NCBI RefSeq assembly: GCF_014529535.1
Contig: NC_050735.1
Span: 3,906,001-3,970,000 of the forward strand
Direction: 5' to 3'
Origin: Bradysia coprophila
Lineage: Eukaryota > Arthropoda > Insecta > Diptera > Sciaridae
Length of the DNA: 64,000 nucleotides
Position 1 is the stretch's first letter. Each line of letters starts with the position of its first letter. A program made the translations under genes and the position numbers. This document shows, piece after piece, positions 15,664-26,302 of the stretch. The notes beneath the pieces were generated by a model. That model worked only from the letters and a program-made list of their open reading frames with translations. It was not told where the DNA came from and ran no database searches.

Positions 15664-16607
15664 TGGTTACTGTTAGACGATGGTCGATTCGTCACATTTA
15701 TCTAATTAACAATTTTATTCATAAGCCCCAGTATATTTGTCATATTCAATACACGTGAATTTAGTGAATCAATGTTTTCATCAAAATTACAGCGTTAAAC
15801 GCATAATCACCAAAATAAATTTCTAGAATTGGATGTTGGGTTGCGTTTTCATTGTAACATCATTGCGGTCGGTATAAGCGTTTCGTTCAAGGGAAGGAAG
15901 AAATTGCTGTTTCTGTGATTCCAAAGAGGAAAATACTTTCGGTGAAGCACAGTCATTGGCTAAGACTCGGAACAGGTTAGGTATCGCTTGATCTGAACCT
16001 GACATATTAACATCACTAAAAGTTCAGGTAAATCAGGTCAGGTTTCAGAAAGATCTTGGACTTATTGAGGTGTACCTACCTGAAATTTGACCTGATTACC
16101 AGAACTTTTACTGATTGACAGATTTCAGGTAAATTCAGCACAGATGAAAATATGGATCTAAATCTTGCCGTGATTAACAGTGAGCCACCGACTCTTTTTA
16201 TAATTAAAATTTAATTCGCTCAGAGGTTACTTGAACTGAACTGACTTCTGACGTTTGTTTACTATGTGCTGAAATGAAAATCTCATTTTAATCCGATCAA
16301 AATCCGTTTCGTATGCGCTGTGTGGTTATAGTTACTTGTTCGTCGAGGGAAGAACACGCTACGCTCTGACCACAAACAACACCCTAGAAATGGAATTTCC
16401 AACATTTTTTCCCGAGTTAAACACAACGCTTTTCACAACAAAGGCTTTCGAAGTTTTAGCTGAGGTGAGAAAATGACTATTTCGCCTGAGTTGTGAAATA
16501 GTTATTTTTGCAGCTCAACATCTTAACGAGAAAAATTTGCAAACTTTGGATGTCCTTTGTTGCATAAATCGTTGTATGAATTTCGGTGCAAAGTACTTGA
16601 TTAGGCT

Positions 16608-16654
16608 TACGATGTGTATTATGACACACTGAGGTCACGTGTCATAATTACACA
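16608..16654. repeat. Short hairpin
   Basis: GATGTGTATTATGACAC and its near-perfect inverse GTGTCATAATTACACATC flank an 11-base loop containing GAGGTCAC. There is no coding context. It may be a remnant of a small inverted-repeat element. Confidence 0.5.
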
Positions 16655-16822
16655 TCTAGAGCATGAAAAATTACTTTTCACTCGATGACATAAACAACCA
16701 TTGCCAGTTTTTAATGTTATGAGGCTCGTTTATTTCACCTTTTATCGCACACATCTATCATTCAGTTATACATTCATCATTCATATCTCTCTGTGTCAGC
16801 GAACCAATCAGTCAACTCTGCC

Positions 16823-18296
16823 CAAGGATTTACTTTTGGAAAGGTCAAGGTCGGGTCACACAGATGCAGATACGAGGGTGACACACACAAAATTTGACAG
16901 TTTCATCTAAGTATTTTCTAATCAATTTTGTGTTTTTAAAGAAAGCGAGAGATGGTGTTTGGATTTAGTGCAGGTCGATATGTAGTTCCGTAAGATTTAC
17001 GTTATTAAGAAATTTTCTTTGTCTAATCTTGTTTGCCATGAAAAGTTGTGGTAAAAATTTTTTTTTACGGAAAATGGATAATCGTTTTTCCGATCGGAAA
17101 AGCCATTTATATGAAAACCTTGAAAGTCGAATATCTCCGAAAATACATTTTTTTTTTATTTCTTCTGTTCTGGTAAGTATGGCTCATTGCTGATATTTCA
17201 TAGAAGAATTTTTTTTGAGGAGTCGGAATAAACGTGGTGTCATTGGATAGCTACATTCAAGTACTTCTGATTTCTGATGCTATTACGTTAACCATCGAGA
17301 GAGTTCAGACAGGAACCAGAAAAATCGTCAGAATTCCCTGCACTTTTAAAGTTCTAGGATTGGGAAGACAGTAGACCATGAAGACGTCACTTATTTTTAC
17401 GAACTGACCTCTGGTGACTTCAAACTTGTTAAAAGTCCAAATGTTAGCCGAAAAAATTTCCAAAAACGTAAGAAATGTCTAGTGTCTAGAGCAAGGAAGT
17501 GCTAGAAACGTCGGGATTCGACTTTATTTTGGATGGTTTACTCCGTAAAGAATCTCAAAAACAATTTCACCCTGGAACGGAACCAATAAAGTAGTTATGT
17601 CACAAGAAAAAGCTTTCGTAAATGTGATTTGAATTTTCTTTAGGGAAAATCGTCAATAACATCCCAAATATGGAACTTTCTATAATCCTTGAGCCGTAAT
17701 AAAGGAGAGGAGAAGTAGTGACGAAATGTATGTGCAAGAAACACTTGAATTACTACCCCAAATTATTGCAGCGTATGTTTTATTCCTTAATCCTTAAAAG
17801 CACATGTATGACTTTTCCAGGCCATGTCTCAGGCTCCTAAACATCATGGCCGGATGAAATCAGAAGTACGTGAATGTAGCGTTCCGACTCCTCTAAAAAG
17901 AAGTTCTTCCAAGAAATATCGGTAATGAGCTATACTTACCAGAACAGAAGAAATTTTTCAAAAAAATATTGTATTTTCGTAGATATTTGACTTTCAAGGT
18001 TTTCATATAAATGGCTTTTCCTGCCGGAAAAAGTATTTTCCATTTTCCCAAAAAAAATTTGTTCCACAACTTTTTATGGCAAACAAGATTAGACAATTGG
18101 AAAATTTCTTAATAACATAAATTGCACGGAGCCATTTTTTTCGACGTATCGACCTGGACCAACGCACTGACAGTGCTATGCCTGAACTAATTCTTAAATT
18201 TGACAACTTCATAGTAGACGAATTATATTTTATCTGTTCCCGCAACTCTAGCCCGGGTATCTAATAAAATGGCGATCTGCCTCCAAATATACAGCA
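16823..18296. mobile_element. Degenerate hAT-like MITE split by a fold-back element
   Basis: The left piece (16823-16920) resembles the left end of the intact MITE at 48502-48788: CAAGG, then a GGTCACNCAGAT-like stretch and GATACG(A/C)GGGT. The right piece (18243-18296) carries the family's right-end words, GTATCTAATAAAATGGCGAT, then CTGCCTCC and ATACAGC. The fold-back element at 16969-18168 lies between them. I infer that the fold-back element jumped into an older MITE. The copy is too diverged to identify a target-site duplication. Confidence 0.5.
16969..18168. mobile_element. Fold-back element, ~1.2 kb, arms ~320 bp
   Basis: The sequence from 16969 to about 17285 recurs in reverse complement at about 17855-18168. 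Shared blocks include TGCAGGTCGATA, GTTATTAAGAAATTTTC, a TTGTTTGCCAT(A)AAAAGTTGTGG-like block, CATTTATATGAAAACCTTGA and GAAATCAGAAGTAC. Arms differ by scattered substitutions and small indels. The middle (about 17286-17854) has no substantial open reading frame. It is a non-autonomous inverted-repeat transposon of unknown superfamily. It sits next to GCACTGACAGTGC, a 13-bp near-palindrome that also occurs beside the second fold-back element. Confidence 0.8.
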
Positions 18297-18583
18297 TTAA
18301 ACTCTTCCTATTTGAACACAAAATAAATTTTCTTTTATCAAGAACGTGTTGTGTGGTTGTAAATTGTGATTGATTCAAATCAGTAAATTTAGATTGTATT
18401 TTAATAAAAATATCAGTACAGTCAGAGGCAGTGAAATTTCAGCATAAACTTGCTTTAGCTTGTGTTCCACACATACAATCAAAACAGTTTATACGGTTGA
18501 CGCTTGTTCTCCCTTTTCTAATATTTTTTTGCATTTTTTTTATTTTTAGAAATTTTGAAGTTTTTTTTATAGTCACGAAAGTC

Positions 18584-18732
18584 CCGAGGGGGACCGCACT
18601 GAATTTGTAACTCTTTTTCCTCGTGCAATTCTTTTTTCGGCATGCAACTCTTTTGCAACTCTTTATTTTTGCGTGCAACTATTTTTTTCAGATTGCAACT
18701 CTTTGCAACTCCTTTAGTGCGGTCCCCCTCGG
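18584..18732. mobile_element. 149-bp MITE with CCGAGGGGGACCGCACT ends
   Basis: The 17-bp terminal inverted repeats are perfect. The interior is a series of GCAACTCTTT-like words separated by T-rich runs, with no coding potential. The terminal sequence closely resembles that of the element at 28055-28197. A degraded piece with the same GTGCAACTC words and a CCCCCCTCG end lies at about 32282-32369. No clear target-site duplication is visible. Confidence 0.75.
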
Positions 18733-19716
18733 AAAATCCACGCTCTTTCTTCTTTGTAGAAATTTGGTCTGACCTATGAGCCATGCTAATGTTAATTAAT
18801 ACATATTTAAAATAACTGAAGTGAAGCAGTGTACAACTACAACCTATACCCTTCCAGCTCTTTTTTTGTTAATTGCAGTTAACGTTAACCGTTCTAAGTG
18901 CTTGCTTCAATTAGTAATAAATGAAAACAAATTGCTTGTTGAAACAAATAAAGTAGCAGATTTGAATTGTGATTCATAGATCAAGTCAAAAGTACACAGA
19001 ACCTTTATGTTGAATTATTTATTCTCCAATTATGCATTTCTATAATAGCCGGTACGCCTTTATATAACTAATAAACGAATAGAGCCGGTTTCTGTAAATA
19101 CAATCGGGATTAATAAAAACAAATAAAATTATTACACATTTTACCATTGAAAGTTGATATTATGCCAGCAGTTATGCAGTGCAGAGTCGTAATTTGAGTT
19201 GGGTGGTTTAAAAGACGTTTAATGAAAATTTGCAAAAAGTAAGAGCGATTAGAATGTATTTATTTGTGAAGACAATTTTTAGCATTTCTTCATCATTTCT
19301 TCAAATCAAAACTAAATTACGGCAATTTTTACGATCTCTCCAGAGATGGACGAATTTCTATTTTGAAGTAACTCGCAATTCACCCTTATATTCTAGAGAA
19401 TAGAATTAAAAAAAAATAAATTAATTGATTTCGAGATACTTAAAGTTTCTTAGTCACAGGACATGGGTCATAGATTCATACGTTGAAGGAAAAAAAATTG
19501 TTCTATCTCAGCGGGTTTCTTCATATCATGTACTATTTTTGTAGACTTTGTCGTATGAAAAAATCGACGGCAGCTGAAACGGCCCTGTAACTAAAAAAAA
19601 TCGTACATTTCCACTGAGGATAAAGAACTATGAACAGGTAAAATAATTATATTTTTTAAACGTTCAGTTAGTCACAGTTTGGCTCAGTACTCGGGTCGAC
19701 ATTAAGTGTCTGCATA

Positions 19717-22700
19717 ATGAAAGTGCATAGGGTCGGTTTGGCTCAGAATGCAGAGGAAACTCCTGCAAAAGATAATAGTCATGGTGTAAGTTAACCAACA
19801 AGAAAATCACGCAAAGTACGTTAATGGGTTCACAATTTCTTTGAAAAAAAAAATCATTGCAGAGCAAAGCAGGTGTATTCCAAAATGTTTTTAAAGAGTT
19901 CGCTCAGCGGAGTACAATTCATGGATTGCCCTATTTAGGAGACCAGAAATTACACCATTTCGAACGGTGCGGTCTAGTGACGTGTTTTATTGTTATATAG
20001 GAGCAAAAGGTGTGTCGGCAATTCGAAACTTTTACATTTCAGTTTTTGGTGGTTTCTTTTGCTGATTGTATCGATTGTCGGCTCAACTATCTTTATCCAT
20101 CGTACGTACGAAAAATGGAATGAAAATCCGATCATCATCAGTTTGGCAACGAAACCGACTTCCGTGTGGCACATACCTTTTCCGGCAATCACAATTTGTC
20201 CACAGAAAAAAATCAAATCCGAGTATTTGAACACAACGGACGTTATTGTAAACCTTTTTGACTATCAGAACGCGACGACCGAAGAGTAAGTGTCATGAAA
20301 GTTGCTGAGTTGGAAACCACATAAACACTTTATCGGCTTCGGCAACGCACTGTCAGTGCTTTGGCTTCGGTTTAAGAGTGATATCGCCAAATCTTCAGGT
20401 GATTTTTATAACTTTGGGAACAAGCGGGCTCCGATTTGATTGAGTGATAGCTCGTTGGATTCGTCTTTCAATTCTAGGAAACACGTATCTTTCACTTTTT
20501 CGAAAAAAAAATATTTTTTGTGAAAAACGTTCAAAAGTAAAGACATGTCAGAGGGTTCCGAAAACAGTTTTTCGGCAATAAGTCAAGAAAAAATAATTTT
20601 AAATTGTTGTAATGTTGTACGAATATCGGCCTTGGAAAGACCTATACGTAGAGTATACGCACTGGCTGGTGCCAGCACATCCACGAGAGTTATGACTAAA
20701 AATATGTTCGGAGAGTCCGCCTTCCCTGCAGCTTCGATGTTCCACGGAACTGAGTATGGGGTGTTGTAGCTGGCCTCCACATATAAATGAACTCAGTACT
20801 TTTGTGCTGCAAGCCTAGAAGTCTTGAAAAAAAAGTTGGTGCCAAAATGTAGATTTTTCCCTTTTTTCTAGGGGCCCAACTGCTGGAACAGCGTCTGGAA
20901 CGGTACTACGGCAGTAATTTTTTGTCGTCTACTATCCTTTTATCTTATCAATAGAAAAACGCTTGGCTATGTCGCGAATATATGTCGTTAAAGCAGATCC
21001 AATGTTAGTAATATCAAGAGAAAAATTATTAAATTTTTCTCGGAGGATTTTAGTCAAAAAAAGTGTTAGCATATAGCACATGACCTCATGAGTTTTTCAA
21101 TTGGACCAATATTTGCTACGCGACATGAGTTCGGAAAAACGATATAATCAAGTGGGGAGCAAACGGTTTTCGAAGCTGTAGGGAAGACGGACTCCGAACA
21201 TTCACTATATTTTCAGTCATAACTCTCATGAATGTACTGGCACCAGCCAGTGCGTATACTCTACCTGTAGGTCTTTCTAAGGCCGACATTCATACAACGT
21301 TAACAATTTAAAATTATTTTTTCTTGAGTTTATTGCCGAAAGACTGTTTTCGGAACCCTCTGACATGTCTTTACTTTTGAACGTTTTTCACAGAAAATAG
21401 TTTTTTTTTTGAAAAAGTGAAAGATACATGTTTCCTAGAATTGAAAGACTAATCCAACGAGCTATCACTTATTAAAATTGGAGCCCGCTTGTTCCCCAAT
21501 CGCCTGAAGTCTTGGCAATATCACTTTTAAGATTCATTGAATTTTTCTTTCGATTTGTTTGGTTTTGATGAGCTATTAAAGGGCTCACTCGCTCAAATAA
21601 TAATTTCCATCATTTTAGACTCAGGCTTCTAGAGACAATCTTTCAGTTACTAGAAACCACCCTCAAGGCTCCAATCGACGTTCAGAACGTTTCATTATCT
21701 TCAAATGACTTAACTGAAATGATGAAGAAAATTGCACCAACTCCAGGCGATACAATAGCGTCTTGTATAAGTAATGTGTACACTCCAACATGTGGAAGAA
21801 CCGTTCTAACAGCCAATGGTGTTTGTTTCTCGGTTAACATGCTTAACGCTCGCGACTTATACCGAGAGGGGTAATCGAATTTACACCGGATGTGATTTCA
21901 ATAGACTGAGAATTGTTCTTTATTTAAAACTGAAGCATTATTCACAACGATGAGGAACCCCAAGAAATGGAGGAACTGCAATGGACGCGAGATGGTGGTT
22001 TCATCGCAGATCAATGGATAGATACTAGAACTGCTATGTATCCGTATCGATCGTATCACCATCCGAGTGTCGATGCAATGAAGTTGGTTTTGAAAAATTA
22101 CAAGGAATTCATTCAGGACAGGGAACCCTACCAAACCGGATACACATTTTTGTTGCATGCGCCCGACGATGTGCCAAACTTTCACTGGCGCACTTATCAA
22201 CGTTCCATTCGTGATATGAAGGATGTAACTGTTCTCATAATACCGAAAGTGATCACTACCACAAATGAACTGCGAAGCTATAGGTCGGAACGGCGATCGT
22301 GTTACTACACAGATGAACGATATCTGAAATTTTATAAAATTTACACGCAGAACAATTGCGAGTTGGAGTGTCTGACGAACTTCACTCTGACTTATTGCGG
22401 TTGTGTTAAGTTTTCGATGCCACGTAAGCCTGGAATTCATTATATTTGCAACGAAGAGTTTATTTAATTGCAAAAAAAATTCCTTCATAGGAGTTGCAAC
22501 GACGGACATATGCGGTATTCCGAAAATTGATTGTGTACGCGAAGCATCCATGATATACTTTGCGCCAACGTCGAAGAATGCTAGCAGTATGTCCAGAGTT
22601 AACAACTGCAACTGTCTACCATCGTGCACACAAATCACGTATAGTGCCGAGGTCACTTCGGCGGTTCGGCATTTTATTCCGAAAGCTGTGACTGAGTATG

Positions 22701-22963
22701 TAGACCATAGAAAGAAGATCCTGAATAACAATTTTAATTATTTTCTTTTTTTCTTTCGTTTTCCCAGTCAGTTTAGGATGTTTTTCACCTACAAAAGTCC
22801 AACATTTGAGGCTGCTGTTCGTTCGGAGAATTTTGGAATGAGTGACTTTGTAGCCGGTTGTGGCGGATTGCTTGGCTTGTTTATGGGAATATCCGTTCTA
22901 AGCGTACTGGAAATTGTCTACTTCTTTACAATCCATTTGATTGTCAATGTTAAGAAGAAATAA
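19717..22963 (+). CDS. Pickpocket-type DEG/ENaC sodium channel subunit
   Basis: Seven exons join in phase to 518 residues: 19717-19785, 19863-19966, 20043-20285, 21619-21870, 21936-22423, 22491-22695 and 22768-22963. The ATG at 19717 follows an in-frame TAA closely and fixes the start. The family pattern is clear. An N-terminal motif FAQRSTIHGLPYLG is followed by the first membrane segment, FWWFLLLIVSIVGSTIFI, then the short post-TM1 motif FPAITICP. A large Cys-rich extracellular loop follows (GVCFSVN, NCELECLTNFTLTYCGC, NCNCLPSCTQITY). The second membrane segment is GGLLGLFMGISVLSVLEIVYFF, with the GIS selectivity-filter triplet. Length matches the family's usual 450-600 residues. Such trimeric, amiloride-sensitive channels act in chemo-, mechano- or osmosensation, and the subfamily here is unassigned. 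Intron 3 carries a fold-back transposon. Confidence 0.93.
20373..21533. mobile_element. Fold-back element in intron 3 of the channel gene
   Basis: The block 20373 to about 20730 recurs in reverse complement at about 21175-21533. Shared segments include AAGTGATATYGCCAA, AACAAGCGGGCTCC, GACATGTCAGAGGGTTCCG, GCGTATACTCTACSTGTAGG and CTGGCTGGTGCCAG. Arms are about 360 bp and roughly 85-90% alike by eye, and the roughly 440-bp interior has no open frame. A short piece just inside the left arm (20755-20800, ATGGGGTGTTGTAGCTG) also occurs at 41065-41130. The element lies wholly between splice sites at 20286 and 21618, so the channel reading frame is unaffected. Confidence 0.82.
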
Positions 22964-23380
22964 TTAAATTTTCATCAGGAAATCATTGAAATATTGAATT
23001 TTTATTAAATGCGTCAGGCCAGCAGCGTTCTCTTAATTTTTTGTTGTTTATTCATTCAAAGTGTTCTCTATCACCAACGCACTTCAAGAACAGGCACGAG
23101 AACAGAATTTGAAAAAGAGACCTCCACGACGCAGTAGTCCGAAATTCTCATATAAATTCAGTTTTTTTCAGTTGGTATTAGGGCTCGGAACAGATCAGAT
23201 CAATCTGAATTTTTTTCAGATTGATCTGAAATTTAACCGATCTGAAAATTTTGATCTGATCTGATTCTGATCTGAAATCTGAAGACTTCTACCTGATCTG
23301 ATCTGATCCAGTCTGAATGATCTGAAGCGATCTGAAGTCTCACGAATAAAATTTTAAATTCCAAAACTTGCTACTATTAT

Positions 23381-25920
23381 TTTGGAAACTAGAGGGGTTC
23401 CGTTTAGTTTGAAAGAGGCTGTTGATAGAGATAGTATTGTAGTTAAGACTGCGACCAGGAAGGTGAGCGAGGGCGATATTAAGGGTGCGGTTAGAGTTTT
23501 ATGTTCTAGTGAGTCGGTAGCCCCTCAAACAGTTGAGACAGCAGTTAAGTTGCAGGCTAAGCACCCGGTTGATAATGGTGACGTTTTTGAGCAGGTGGAG
23601 GTAGATGTCGATATAGGTCTCACTACGGTGAATGAAGTTGTTCGTGCAATTAGGAGTTTTCCTTTGAGCTCGTCCGGAGGAATTGGGGGAATGCGGCCTA
23701 GACATTTGAAAGATCTTATATCTTTTACTTGTGGCGATTCAGCAAATCGTTTATTGAAGGCGATTTGTTCATTGATGGATGTTGTTCGGTCAGGTAAAGT
23801 GCAGAATGATGTGTCAAAAGTTTTTTTTGGTGCTTCTTTAACTGCTCTTAATAAGGGAGAGAGCGATGTGCGGCCGATAGCAGTTGGCCTTGTTTGGAGG
23901 CGCATGGCGGGAAAGATTTCGAATTTTAAGGTTAGAGATGTGTTAGTAGAGAAGTTGAAACCCGTTCAGTTTGGTTTCGGTGTAAAAGGAGGTGCTGAGG
24001 CTTTGGTTCATTCGGTACGTAGGTTTTGTAAGGCTAGGCATGGTAAGCCGATGGCTTTAGTCAAGTTTGATTTTGAGAATGCTTTTAACATGCTTTTCAG
24101 GAAGTTTATGTTAGGTGAAGTGGAGGACATTTGTCCTGAGTTGCTGCCTTTGTTGCAGCAAGCGTATAGGCTTCATTCGAATCTTTATTTTCTTGACGAC
24201 CCTTTTTTGTCGCAGAGAGGATTCCAACAAGGAGATCCATTAGGTCCGCCGGGTTTCTGTATAGGAATTATGAAGATGACTCATTCTCTTTTGTCTAGGT
24301 TTAATGGTTGGTATTTAGATGATGGTTGTATTGGTGATGAATTATCAACAATTCTAGTTGATATTCAGAATGTTTTGTCGTTTTATGAGGTTTCAGGGCT
24401 ACGGTTGAATTCTAGTAAGTGTGAGGTTTTCTTCATTAATGCGACTCCTGATGAAGAGGCTTGTATGTATGCTGAGATATCGGCCTTGTTGCCGGGTATT
24501 AAAAAGGTTGATGAGTCGTCTTTAGAGATGTTAGGTGCCCCGATATTTGAGTCTGGTCTAAAAAGGATGTTTTCGTCAAAGATGCAAGAGATTAAGTTGA
24601 TGTGTGACAGGTTGAGATTGATGGATGTTCATCCTGCTTTGTGTGTGTTCAGGAAGTCTTTGAGTAGTTGTAGATTCAGTTATTTGTTGCGTGCTTCTGA
24701 AGCTTATTTGTTGTCGGATAGTCTTAAGGCTGTTGACGAAATTTTTCGATCAACATTAGAAGCTATTACGAATACTAGAGTAGAAGGTTCATCGTGGGAT
24801 CAGGCTTCTTTTCCGTTGTCATTTGGGGGTTTGGGTGTTCGAAGAGTTGAGGAGCTAGCAGTACCAGCGTATTTGTCTTCTATTTATTCTTCATCAAATT
24901 TATCTAACATGATACTTCAGAAGTTTGGTCTAGAAATTATTGATGAAGAAATTTTAAAATTTATTTCTGAAATTCCAATTGAATTTATTCCAGAAAATGA
25001 GGTATTGAGAAAAGAACAAAGAAATTGGGACCTACCTAAGATCAAGCATCAATTTAATGAGATGTTCGAATCTGGTGATCTTAAGACTCGTGCCAGACTA
25101 CTTGCGTCATCGACTAAAGAATCTTCAAAGTGGCTGCAGGTGGTTCCATCGAGTCAATTGGGATTGTTACTGGATAATAACACCTCTAGAATTGCTGTTG
25201 GTCTTCGACTAGGTTCTCAATTATGCGAAGAACATAAATGTGTTTGTGGTGAGATTGTTGCAAAGGATGGTTTACATGGTCTATCATGTGCTAAATGTGC
25301 AGAAGGAAAATTCGCTAGACATGACAGTATGAATATGATTTTCTCTCATGGTTTTTCTAGTGCAGGTATTCCTAACATAATACAGCCACCTGGTATCTCA
25401 CGAGATGATGGTAAAAGACCTGATGGAGTGACTTTGATACCATGGAGTCATGGTAGATCATTGTTGTGGGATGTAACTGTGAGAGATACAATGGCTGCAT
25501 CCTATATTACCGATTCATCAAAGAAAGCACGGTCAATTGCTGACAGAGCGGAGAGGCATAAACATAATCATTATATGAAATTAAAGCAAAATTATTTATT
25601 CACTCCGCTTGCTTTCGAGACATTAGGTTGCATGGGTCCTGAAACGAAGAAATTTGTGGACAAATTGGGATCATTAATGAAAAAGGCAACTGGTGAGGTT
25701 AGATCAAAGGACTATCTTTTGCAACGAATTTCAATCGCTATCCAACGTGGAAACGCTGCCTGTATTTTGGGCACATTAGGGAAAAGCAGGATAGATGATT
25801 TTTATTTATTGTAAATTTAATTTTAGAAAAGATCGCTTTTTTACTGTCTGCGTCATTATTGTGAGCAGTCTTTTTTTGCGCATTTTCCTTTAATAAATAA
25901 TTTAGTAAGACGAAACAAAA
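23381..25920 (+). mobile_element. 5'-truncated non-LTR retroelement with 12-bp target duplication
   Basis: TGCTACTATTAT occurs at 23369-23380 and again at 25921-25932, exactly framing this segment. The 3' end is A-rich (…GACGAAACAAAA) and follows an AATAAA at about 25893. The 5' end opens directly inside the reading frame with no ATG upstream, as expected for 5' truncation during target-primed reverse transcription. The body encodes reverse transcriptase plus a nuclease-like domain. Confidence 0.82.
23382..25814 (+). CDS. Reverse transcriptase with CCHC-like finger and restriction-like endonuclease domain, N-terminally truncated
   Basis: The frame is open for 810 codons without a stop, but its first in-frame ATG lies inside the conserved RT start region, so the N-terminus is missing. 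Visible RT motifs are RPIAVGLVWRR (core start), VKFDFENAFN with catalytic Asp at about codon 230, QQGDPLGP at about 282-289, and WYLDDG with Asp 313/314. LNSSKCEVFF and MLGAPIF follow. The C-terminal third has a Cys/His cluster, CVCGE...GLHGLSCAKC...RH, then RPDG (Asp 681) and WDVTV (Asp 697) with downstream K/Y-rich helices. Order and spacing recall the RT-finger-nuclease layout of R2/NeSL/CRE-type elements. No ribosomal DNA target is present. The same superfamily appears as a relic at 57541-58240. Which named clade it belongs to is undetermined. Confidence 0.85.
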   Translation: METRGVPFSLKEAVDRDSIVVKTATRKVSEGDIKGAVRVLCSSESVAPQTVETAVKLQAKHPVDNGDVFEQVEVDVDIGLTTVNEVVRAIRSFPLSSSGGIGGMRPRHLKDLISFTCGDSANRLLKAICSLMDVVRSGKVQNDVSKVFFGASLTALNKGESDVRPIAVGLVWRRMAGKISNFKVRDVLVEKLKPVQFGFGVKGGAEALVHSVRRFCKARHGKPMALVKFDFENAFNMLFRKFMLGEVEDICPELLPLLQQAYRLHSNLYFLDDPFLSQRGFQQGDPLGPPGFCIGIMKMTHSLLSRFNGWYLDDGCIGDELSTILVDIQNVLSFYEVSGLRLNSSKCEVFFINATPDEEACMYAEISALLPGIKKVDESSLEMLGAPIFESGLKRMFSSKMQEIKLMCDRLRLMDVHPALCVFRKSLSSCRFSYLLRASEAYLLSDSLKAVDEIFRSTLEAITNTRVEGSSWDQASFPLSFGGLGVRRVEELAVPAYLSSIYSSSNLSNMILQKFGLEIIDEEILKFISEIPIEFIPENEVLRKEQRNWDLPKIKHQFNEMFESGDLKTRARLLASSTKESSKWLQVVPSSQLGLLLDNNTSRIAVGLRLGSQLCEEHKCVCGEIVAKDGLHGLSCAKCAEGKFARHDSMNMIFSHGFSSAGIPNIIQPPGISRDDGKRPDGVTLIPWSHGRSLLWDVTVRDTMAASYITDSSKKARSIADRAERHKHNHYMKLKQNYLFTPLAFETLGCMGPETKKFVDKLGSLMKKATGEVRSKDYLLQRISIAIQRGNAACILGTLGKSRIDDFYLL

Positions 25921-26302
25921 TGCTACTATTATAGAAATATTTTTGATTTTATTAGTTCCCCTGCACTCGCGGAGCCCAGCAGTACAAGAATTTCTAATAA
26001 ATTAGCATTTGTTTAGTCATACTGATTTTCAGATTTCAGATTGATCCGAAAATTTCCAGATTCACATTTTCAGTTTTCAGATCAGATCAAATCTGCTTCC
26101 AATTTTCAGATTTCAGATCAGATCAGATCAAGCCGCCAGAGATCTAGATCTGAATCTGAAATTTTCAGATCGCCTTTTTCCAGATTCAGAACGATCTGTT
26201 TCGAGCCCTTATTGGTATAGGCAACGCAGTGGACAGACAGAAATAAGAGGCGGAATGACCGTTAAAAAATCTCTTCTTGTGCCTGTTATTGGAGTGCGTT
26301 GC

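Larger units (their letters stand above)
15664..19716. other. Spacer between UBR4 and the DEG/ENaC gene
   Basis: No convincing gene is present. An AATAAA at 15812 could serve the UBR4 transcript. The stretch 15990-16145 is full of CAGGT/ACCTG words in both orientations. A 16-bp-arm hairpin sits at 16608-16654. A fold-back element (16969-18168) lies inside what looks like an older MITE (about 16823-18296), and a 149-bp inverted-repeat element sits at 18584-18732. The rest is AT-rich sequence in which I see nothing. Confidence 0.6.
23177..26213. mobile_element. Word-rich TIR element (AGGGCTCG ends), split by a retroelement
   Basis: The left end is TAGGGCTCGGAACAGATC and the right end is the inverse of TAAGGGCTCGAAACAGATC. 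TTGGTAT occurs directly outside both ends as a 7-bp target duplication (23170-23176 and 26214-26220). The arms (to about 23340, and from about 26025) consist of overlapping GATCTGA/TCAGATC words. Without the retroelement at 23381-25920 and one copy of its target, the element is about 485 bp and non-coding. The ends are compatible with a hAT-like MITE, but I cannot assign the superfamily. Confidence 0.75.
23075..26302. mobile_element. Outer hairpin MITE (CAACGCACT ends) hosting two nested insertions
   Basis: CAACGCACTTCAAGAACAGG at 23075 is mirrored at 26302 by the reverse complement of CAACGCACTCCAATAACAGG, and the match continues inward through GCAC(G/A)AGAA. With the inner insertion (23177-26213) and one 7-bp target copy removed, the element would be about 185 bp. 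CTCTATCAC before and CTCTCAC after may be an imperfect target duplication. Similar ACGCACTT(C/T)AAG stretches occur at 28783 and 28875. Confidence 0.65.

Noticed and set aside
15823-16005. Possible small gene on the minus strand just past UBR4
   Set aside because: A 60-codon frame with no family features, no splice continuation and overlap with the likely UBR4 3' UTR region.
21898-22731. 277-codon minus-strand frame opposite the channel gene
   Set aside because: It is antisense to exons 4 and 5 of the DEG/ENaC gene and crosses their splice sites; no family resemblance.
23177-26213. A new class of transposon combining terminal inverted repeats with a reverse transcriptase
   Set aside because: A 12-bp direct repeat (TGCTACTATTAT) precisely frames 23381-25920 and the retroelement has its own A-rich 3' end. 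A normal retrotransposition into a MITE explains everything.
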